Origin: Agrocybe praecox
Taxonomy: Eukaryota > Basidiomycota > Agaricomycetes > Agaricales > Agrocybaceae
DNA: 64,000 bases
Assembly (NCBI GenBank): GCA_964017145.1
Contig: OZ024844.1
Location: 248,001 to 312,000 of the forward strand
Reading direction: 5' to 3'
Part shown: one piece after another, positions 57,106 to 64,000 of the stretch
Numbering within the stretch: the first letter of the stretch is position 1
How the letters are laid out: every line of letters begins with the position of its first letter
Translations under genes and position numbers: made by a program
The notes under the pieces: model-generated
Database searches by the model: none
What the model was told of the DNA's origin: nothing
The model's input: the letters and a program-made list of their open reading frames with translations, nothing else

Positions 57106-58631
57106 ATGGGTGCAGCAGCGCCCATCGTCGACATATCTCACCGAGCTATTTTACAGGTTTTTACCAGCCTGTACGCGATCTTTCTCGAGTCTCTGGGGTC
57201 GCAATCATCTTCCACAACTCAAGTGGATGGGAAACCTGGAAATGTTCACTATTGCTCTCTTCAACATCCCTGTACTGTGGTCTTTACTCTATTCTCTTCC
57301 ATTTACCAACTCAGGCTTGTTTCGAAAGATTGGAATGCATGCTTTTTGCTCTTTTGCTCAGCCAGAGACAATAGATTCTTTCGTCGCGTAGAGGAGGCAT
57401 ACTATCCTCACGCGTGGCATATCAATAGCAAGATCCGGAAGGCTGTGCTTCTTGGTCGATACAGAATTTTCAATACTATAGATACAGAGGATGGTGAGTT
57501 CCCCATGCAGCATAGAAGTACTTTTGATCATGATGAGAGGAAGTTAACAAAAAATTATTTGTCAGGTGAACGAGGCGTGTTCCAAGCATTCGACTTCAAA
57601 GGATCTCAGGACGGATGCTTTGGGGGAAGGACAGTTATAGTCAAAGGCTGGCTAAATGCGACCGATGGCGATTGCGTAACAGAAGGCCGCGTGTATGAAA
57701 TTCTACGGTCCAAATCAGTAAAGCGAGTTCCAGCTCTACTTGCTTATGCTTTTGATAACAACACGGAGGTCCATGCATTAGTCATTGAGAAGCTGGGTCC
57801 AACACTCGAGGATTTATTGGACAGTGCGCCTAGGCGAAAGCTTGAAGAAAAGTTCGTTCTGGCTCTCGCCATTCAAGCGGTGATCTTCATTTTGACATAA
57901 GATGACTGGGGAAAATCTAACTTGTGTTTTAAACGCAGATTGACTGTTACGCAGATCTACACGGTGCTGGAATTATTCACAACGGAGTCAAACCTGGAAA
58001 CATATGCATGTCCTCCGAAGATAAGAGAAGTATCCCAACTCGTTTGAGTTTAATCGACTTTGGCCTATCCTATTTTCATGACTTGGACACTGGCAGTACA
58101 CTTCCAGCTCCCGAAAATTTTGACGCCGTCGGAAACCGCCAATTTCTAAGCATATACGGGCACCATGGGATCAGTAAGTCGGCTATGAGGTCTAGAACAA
58201 ACTTTGCCACTGCTAAGATGGATTATTTGAAAGGTCAATCTCAGCGAGACGACTTGGAGTCATTGGGATATTTATTCTCCTTTCTCTACCATGGTTACCT
58301 TCCGTGGGACCGGCGCACGAGTACCAAGTCAATTAACTCGAAATCTCGTGTGGACAATAAAACACCAGCGGCTAGTGCTCCATCATCACCAACGCCGCAT
58401 ATCTGGTGCATTAAAATGGCAACGCCAGGATCCGTCCTCTTTCGACATATGGACCCCTCTTTCCTTCAATACTGGAAAGACGTGAAAAGTTTGGCGTTTG
58501 GTGAGAAGCCTGATTATGCGCTTCTGAAGTCCTTGTTTGTGGAATGTTGGCAAGCTAAGAAACTAGGGGGCATTCCAGGCGAAGTCGACTGGTTTGGCTT
58601 TCTCAAAACGGGAAAACAACGCGACACCTGA
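57106..58631 (+). CDS. CK1-like protein kinase lacking the catalytic Asp (probable pseudokinase)
   Basis: Exons 57106-57493, 57566-57879, 57939-58173 and 58234-58631 (1335 bases, 444 residues). Introns 1 and 3 (72 and 60 bases) are open in frame, but removing them restores CK1-like spacing. Kinase landmarks: VIVKGW with the ATP-anchoring Lys156, VIEKLGPTLEDLL, IIHNGVKPGNICMS (positions 246-259), LIDFGLSYF (DFG intact), VGNRQFLSIYGHHG and QRDDLESLGYLFSFLYHGYLPW, the last being a casein kinase 1 hallmark. The HRD triad reads His-Asn-Gly at 248-250, so the proton-accepting Asp is missing. The N-terminal 120 residues include QLRLVSKDWN, recalling the end of an F-box, but this is weak. Likely a regulatory or decaying kinase. 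Confidence 0.78.
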
Positions 58632-59309
58632 TATTACTGACGAACAATTGGGCTAACTATATTTTTGGATTTAATCTCGCGACATCATCTTTTTGGGCTT
58701 TTTTATGGGTTATCTGGACTGTTTTTACAGGTTAATTTTTGGGTTGTAGTAACTCCCTTGGCGGGTCTTTCTTAGGTAGAGGTTTTCGATGGTTCGGCAG
58801 GCTTTTTGGTCTAGGTATATAGTTTTAAGGGATTGATATATATCAAATCAAAAGTTCATGAGTTTCAATTTAGATACTCTTAAAGCCAAATAAGGGCGTT
58901 ATCTGCACCGATAAAATCTCCTGGTGATTTTCTTCTGGAATTCACTTGTAATACAGATGCCGCTCAGATACCTTAATTGAAAGGTTTTGTAGGCGCCAAA
59001 ATCTTATTTGGCATGTGTGGACACGGAATTTCCACATTGGCAGATGCTCACAAGAGATTTGGTGAAACGGGAAATATTTGTTACTACTACTGGAGAACAA
59101 TTATACACAATTTTTTTTATCGACAGAATACATCAGTACCAACCTGCGGTGCTGTATTATTTTATTCGACTACAAGATAGAGAAAGCACTGTTGGGGTAT
59201 AGGAGGTTTCAATCCATAGAATGAGCGTAAGTTTATATGTACCAATACTGGGACCGGGAAGCGAATGAGGAATGTCGAGCGTTATCACCCCATGTTCACG
59301 GCATGCTGA
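58632..59309. other. convergent 3' spacer
   Basis: AT-rich; overlapping frames at 58977-59202 are not recognised. Confidence 0.5.
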
Positions 59310-60528
59310 TCAACGATTGAATGAGTACTCATATAAACAAGACAAAAAAGAGGAAAAACAATTCCAACACACCGCTTTGGCCTTTCTCCCAAAGAATCGC
59401 CTTCCAAGTTTTCGGAAAAAGGTGACATGCAATTGACTCGTCTCTTCCATGGTCTTTTCAAGATCGGTGTGGATCTTGAAGTACTCCTCTAAAAGGGCCT
59501 TTTTCTTCGCAGGGTCGCTTTGCATCTGAATTTGCTCGAAGAGTTTGGCAACGGTGTCTTTTTGCTGGCTCACAAGATACTCCAATTTGATATAGAGCGC
59601 TTGTCCAGCAGCCGTCTCCCTCAAGCGCAACCTCAGATCCACCAGTTCTTCCTGGACCAGGAGCGTAACTCCCTCGGTGTTCCTCGCAACGGCATCGTCA
59701 ATAATGTTCCAAGCAGCATCCTTGGTGTTGTTGAAACGTGCTGTCGCAGCCCCATGGTGTAGCATTACGTTCCAGAAGGAGTCCTTGAGTTCGCGTTCTC
59801 GCTTCTCCCCTACTTCGTGCTTTGCGAGCCTATCCCACGTGGTCGTGACGAAAACAACGTTTCGTGCAGCCTTGTCCCCAGTCAACTTCCCGAACATGTG
59901 TAAGTTGCGGTTTGGCGTCCCGCTCATACGATTGTCTGTAATGCGGTGTAAATAGAGGATGGCTGTCAATTTCGTCTCTTCTTTGTACCTATGAATGGAG
60001 ATGAATTAGTGAATTAGTGTGTGGTTTGGAGGCAATGAAGCATGTAAGGGAAAAAAAGTCTTTGTGGAACGTACATTTGGACCAGCCAATCGCTAATTAA
60101 CTGTAGGATCTCCAAGTCGGATTTATTCGTGTCATCGAATCCTGGAGTGTCAAGGAGGATGAGGCGGTTGTCGTAAACTGGGTGGTTTCTTATTCTTATG
60201 GCCTCTACGTCAGCGGTGCATGACGCTAGATTTGAGCCGGCGCGCTTGCTTCCGCAAAGAGTATCAATGATCTAGCAGTGAGCATAATATAATTGAAGCC
60301 TATTGAGTCAAAAGTATAGACAAAAATTAAGCAGAGCTGACGGTGCTTTTCCCGGAGCCAGTAGGACCCATAAGCCTGTAAGTCCATCAGAGTCTGGGAC
60401 CGAATAATGAAGAGAAAAAGGCCTCACGCGATGACGATGTCGTCGCTCCTGAGTTTGCTGGCCTTGGTAATAGTTTCGTAAGGGTATGGCGCCGTAGCGG
60501 CTGCAGTGGGAGAGACGGGAGAGACCAT
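59310..60528 (-). CDS. P-loop GTPase-like protein, copy D
   Basis: Exons 60528-60428, 60375-60342, 60271-60075 and 59988-59310 (1011 bases, 336 residues). LRSDDIVIALMGPTGSGKST carries G1 on the 34-base exon 2; then IIDTLCGSKRAGSNLASCTA, LILLDTPGFDDTNKSD (G3), ISDWLVQM, LTAILYLHRITDNRM and VFVTTTWDRL. The C-terminal part is helical (LVQEELVDLRLRLRETAAGQ, then Lys/Glu-rich) and ends with a basic-hydrophobic stretch (FFRKLGRRFFGRKAKAVCWN, then CFSSFLSCLYEYSF) that could associate with membranes. Cys residues there are candidate lipidation sites, though unproven. Divergent from copy E with 749 bases between start codons. Confidence 0.85.
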
Positions 60529-61277
60529 TTGTTCTCAGCAGAAAATGGTTTCAATGGAGGAAAATTCGACTCCCCATGGGTTGAACCATGTTTTATGGCT
60601 GCTCAGTCAGGCGCCAGGCGTGTGTTGACTGGACCGAGGACCAAGGATGAAGATATCATCTGCAAACAGTCTTCCGCATGTACAAGTGACAAGGGTGTTC
60701 CAGCTGATTTGAAATGATCAATGTAATACAATCCAACTTTATGAATTCTCCAAGGGCAGTAGTACAAGAGGTCGTTGAGGTTTCCGAATTATAACAAACG
60801 CGTGTTGTTATATAAAACCTATTTTTGGATTTTTAGGTTCCAAGGACTGGTTAAGGCGAGGCTGGACATTCACCTTTCATATCACCAAATGAGGCCGATG
60901 AGGAAGCTCCGTGATGTTCTCATCGGCGCCAGAATTGTTGAGATGGAATTTTCGGTAGTGTTGTTTAGTGGAAATTTTTCAGATCAACGTAGGTTAGCGC
61001 CGCGAAAAATGAGATAGTGATGGAAGAGCAGACGCTAGCGAGTGCTGTTATTGTGGTTCGTGGATGACAGATAACGAGATAGCTTATAACCTAAGGCATG
61101 TTTGATCAATGATTTATCCATGATCATTGCCGTTCGGGTCCGGATTTTGTGGGTCAATCGGAAAGAGATGTGCAGCCAGGCACAGGAAAGCCTTACATAT
61201 AAAATGCGAGGACTTTGGACGTATCCAGAACAGACAGCCATCTCCTTGAAACGTAAACCAGCACCTTCTAGCAATCA
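60529..61277. other. divergent promoter region between GTPase-like copies D and E
   Basis: No gene recognised. A TATAAAA lies at about 61199-61205, close to the copy E start. Confidence 0.5.
61199..61205 (+). promoter_or_regulatory. TATA-like element upstream of GTPase-like copy E
   Basis: TATAAAA within CATATAAAATG, about 75 bases before the ATG at 61278. Confidence 0.35.
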
Positions 61278-62097
61278 ATGGGCGGATTTTTCTCAAAACG
61301 CATAGGATTCAACGGGTTATCGGTGGACGACATCGTTATCCTGTGAGTTCATTTCTTCATTTGATGTGAACCAGATGTTGAGAAATCGTCGGAATAGCAT
61401 TATCGGTCCAACAGGGGCCGGAAAGAGCACAGTAAGAGATTTATGTACATGTATCAGCGAAGATCGTTGAAGTAATGGTTCCCTGAAGTTCATAAATACA
61501 GTGGTCGGGAAAGAACTCCTCCCAGTCGGTCGAGGTCTTTCTACATGCACCAGAGAGATCGCACATGTTCGATGGAGTCCGCCAGACCATGAAAAGCGAC
61601 GCCGAAACATCGTTTTCGTCGATACTCCTCCGCTGTTTGATCCTGAAGAGAGCAGAGTGAATTCGGAGAAAAAGATAGAAAAGAGGATCAGCGACTGGTT
61701 AAAAAAAGCGTAAGTTTTTTCATGTTATGGGTATATCGGATTGGAGAGTTAACCGTTGTGTTTGATTTACAAATATAGGTTTGGGAAACGCATTCAAGTA
61801 GCAGGGATCCTATATCTCCATCGTATTACCGACAATCGATTGACGGACCCACCCTACCCAAATTTGCAGATGTTCCAGAGGCTGGTAGGCACCAGTTTCC
61901 ATCCACGGGTCCTCCTGGTAGCGACAATGTCAGAAATTGCGAAGCCAGATGTAGTCGAGAAACGGAAGAAAGAGCTGGAGGGCCATTGGAGGGAGATGAT
62001 CCGCAATGGATCAGCTGTGCGCAAGCACGACGGAAAGAATACGACAGCCTGGGAGATCGTCAAAGTTTTGTTGGACAAGCAAATCGAAAAACCATAA
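61278..62097 (+). CDS. P-loop GTPase-like protein, copy E (short)
   Basis: Exons 61278-61342, 61398-61431, 61489-61709 and 61779-62097 (639 bases, 212 residues). Begins MGGFFSKRIGFNGLSVDDIV; MGG plus a nearby basic patch could allow N-myristoylation. Walker A IIGPTGAGKST is on the 34-base exon 2. Then FINTVVGKELLPVGRGL, VFVDTPPLFDPEES where the G3 Gly is replaced by Pro, ISDWLKKA, AGILYLHRITDNRL and VATMSEI, which lacks the Trp found in the T-x-W motif of the other copies. The protein stops right after the G domain, without the helical tail of copies C and D. It is probably a degenerate or regulatory paralogue. Confidence 0.8.
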
Positions 62098-62410
62098 GCA
62101 GATGGGTCCTTCGTTTTGTCTCCGATATTTATCGTTCACTGTAATTTACTCTTAAGTTATGGAATATATATAATATCACTCGTGTACTTGCCATCGAGCC
62201 AGTTGTCAGCCAATTCGAGGCTAGTGCCTGTTTTTGGACCATCGTCATTCCATCAGAATTGCCCCTATCGGATTCGGCAATAATTCGGGAAACATGACGC
62301 GGTGAGCGAATCGAGCAAAGCCAAGTACAAATTGCGTATTACACCTCTTTATCAGATCCATCAACCTTCAGCATCGTCCAGCTTCATCATTGAAGAAAAA
62401 CCAACTCACC
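62098..62410. other. intergenic, no gene recognised
   Basis: Short spacer with the promoter of the DUF1349-like gene; nothing else seen. Confidence 0.5.
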
Positions 62411-63118
62411 ATGTCAGAATCATTCATACCCAAACTCAGGCTTCACCATGGTTCATCTGCGATGGCGATTTCGCAAGCTGAACCGGACAGTAACATAGCC
62501 AAGAAGCTCACTTACGATCCCATAACCATCCATGCTCCTCCTAAAACCGATTTGTGGAGGAAACCTCCCAATACCGACATCGACAATGTGCCCATCTACC
62601 TCATTTCCACCCCCATCGACCTTCATAGATTCCACACTGCTCGCGTCACCGTCAGCGCAGATTGGAGCACCCAATACGATCAAGGTGGACTCGCCTTGTT
62701 TATCCCTGATGAGGATATCAAGAAATGGGTCAAAACCGGCATAGAATTTGTCTGGGGAAAGCCATTCGTCGGCACCGTCGCAACGAGCAGATGGAGCGAT
62801 TGGTCTCTCGTTCCTTTACCCGAAAGCGCCAACGGCAAAGTTACCATCCAGGTCGAGAGAGAAGTCAAAGGCGAAGAAAGAGTAGAAAGTCTATGGATTT
62901 ACATCGTCAACGAAGAAACCGGAGAAAAGATGGGAATTAGAGAAATTACCTGGTGGTTTAGGCACGACGTTCTTGGTGGCGAGGAAGTCGAAGGCGAGAA
63001 ACCAAGGAACTTGCTCATAGGTGTCTATGGCGCCCGACCTACTGTTCCCGAAGGAACTGGACAAGAAACGCTGGACGTCAAGCTCGAAGGATTTGAGGTC
63101 ACATTATTTGACGATTGA
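62411..63118 (+). CDS. DUF1349-like protein (concanavalin-type beta sandwich)
   Basis: Single exon, 235 residues, no intron needed, which is unusual in this window. The start at 62411 (MSESFIPKL) was chosen over the in-frame upstream ATG 62390. The core reads FHTARVTVSADWSTQYDQGG, LALFIPDEDIKKWVKTGIEF, VATSRWSDWSLVPLPESANG and ends VKLEGFEVTLFDD. The D-Q-G/A-G-L, W-x-K-x-G-I-E and S-D-W-S steps match DUF1349 (YdcK/regulation of a fungal conserved protein type) domains, which resemble laminin-G/lectin beta sandwiches. No signal peptide is present, so it is likely cytosolic. Function is unknown; carbohydrate binding is conceivable from the fold. Confidence 0.82.
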   Translation: MSESFIPKLRLHHGSSAMAISQAEPDSNIAKKLTYDPITIHAPPKTDLWRKPPNTDIDNVPIYLISTPIDLHRFHTARVTVSADWSTQYDQGGLALFIPDEDIKKWVKTGIEFVWGKPFVGTVATSRWSDWSLVPLPESANGKVTIQVEREVKGEERVESLWIYIVNEETGEKMGIREITWWFRHDVLGGEEVEGEKPRNLLIGVYGARPTVPEGTGQETLDVKLEGFEVTLFDD

Positions 63119-64000
63119 AGAGGGGTTTTTCCGATGGATTCACGATAAACTATTCCATCGTGCGGTTGAGCATCTACTTGTATTTTCTTCCTGGTTGATT
63201 TCTGCTTAATTGATCCAGTTGCTTGAAACTGAAAACAAACGAAAAAGACAAATGAAAAAGCCGCAGGGCGCTATGCAAGTTGCCGTTGCCGGCAACTGTC
63301 AGATCTATCTCCGACAGTAAGATTAGGACTCCGGCAACTCTCTAGACTCTCAGAGTCAGAGTGAGTTTGCTTTTGAAATCAGCACCTGTAGACCTTTGAC
63401 TCACGATACGGAATGGCCATGATTCTGGCGTAAATTTTTTCCCGAACATCTCAATTTATATCATACTATGATTCTATGGCCGTAATCCGATCACAATGTT
63501 CGATCTATGCATACCTCAAGTAAACATCGTGGTATCCGGTACCTAGTCTGTTATACGGTTATAATGGACGGCGCATCTTCTAATAACAGTCACTCGTACC
63601 CTCTTGAGAGTGTTTTTCAGAGAAATGCATTACGAAGATCTTGAGGTCCCAACTGCACTCTCGACAGATGATATCCAGAGGCCTGATCCAATCCGGACAA
63701 AAATCACGCCAGATGGCGAAATTTCATCCGGACAAAACCCTCATTTTCTAGATCAAGCCTCCCCTACCATTATCAGGGGTCCTATGAAAGTCCTCCTGCA
63801 CGTGAAAAGTTGATGCCATCATTCTTAGTAATACACGCGTTCAGTTCGCCTTTCGATTTGGATTGTTCTTTCGTCTGTTGCACCCTCAGCCTCTTCCTCC
63901 ATGACTATTTTTCCCGCTATTTGAATTCCTGCAAATCTAGAGAAAATCGACTACTACTTGAAACCACTTATCGAGCATGTCGTCATTGCCATTATTTTTT
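63119..64000. other. right edge, no gene recognised
   Basis: Frames 63604-63813 and others are featureless. An ATG at 63978 followed by an open frame to the edge could begin another gene, but too little is present to judge. Confidence 0.45.

Noticed and set aside
57110..57391. Alternative plus frame at the start of the CK1-like gene
   Set aside because: It ends before the kinase and cannot be spliced in phase to the kinase exons; the other frame runs continuously into the domain.
63978..64000. ATG followed by an open frame to the window edge
   Set aside because: Only seven codons are visible; not enough to call a gene.

Overview
The window is nuclear DNA of a filamentous basidiomycete, most likely an Agaricomycete. 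Genes are broken by many 45-70 base GT-AG introns (up to 26 coding exons per gene). The gene set includes a Prp4-type splicing kinase, an Argonaute, ATG101, a Ste6-like ABC exporter, a DUF6534-type membrane protein and a small Cys-rich protein of a kind I associate with mushroom-forming fungi. No rRNA, convincing tRNA, CRISPR, IS element or intact transposon is visible. All gene models were spliced by hand from splice signals, reading-frame continuity and family resemblance. Exon joins were accepted only when phases matched and the total length was a multiple of three.

Layout. 0-4.4 kb: 5' part of a PRP4-like kinase running off the left edge, an unknown basic protein, a doubtful caspase-like fragment and a six-exon Cys-rich mini-protein. 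5.7-13.9 kb: three consecutive minus-strand genes, an MFS transporter, a zinc alcohol dehydrogenase and a Baeyer-Villiger-type FAD monooxygenase, which together look like a small catabolic or biosynthetic cluster. 14.8-16.6 kb: a J-domain protein and ATG101, divergently transcribed. 17.8-22.1 kb: a complete Argonaute. 22.5-25.9 kb: a secreted 5'-nucleotidase and a secreted acidic protein. 26.1-27.7 kb: a membrane-anchored GNAT acetyltransferase plus an orphan or alternative first exon. 28.2-32.6 kb: a Ste6-like ABC transporter. 33.5-38.1 kb: a GTPase-like gene and two more GNAT paralogues. 38.5-44.5 kb: a CM1-domain coiled-coil protein and a DUF6534-type protein. 45.5-51.9 kb: a mitochondrial-type PP2C phosphatase and two divergent GTPase-like genes. 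52.4-58.6 kb: a long-chain acyl-CoA synthetase, an unknown protein and a CK1-like pseudokinase. 59.3-63.1 kb: a second divergent pair of GTPase-like genes and a DUF1349-like protein.

The most striking pattern is a family of five dispersed P-loop GTPase-like genes. In every one the Walker A motif sits on its own coding exon of exactly 34 bases, in the same phase, although the proteins have diverged strongly and one carries a long disordered tail. A second local expansion is the GNAT family, whose N-terminal membrane hairpin has apparently been lost in one copy. Other oddities are 3-12 base micro-exons, two inferred GC-AG introns, and a CK1-like kinase lacking the catalytic aspartate.
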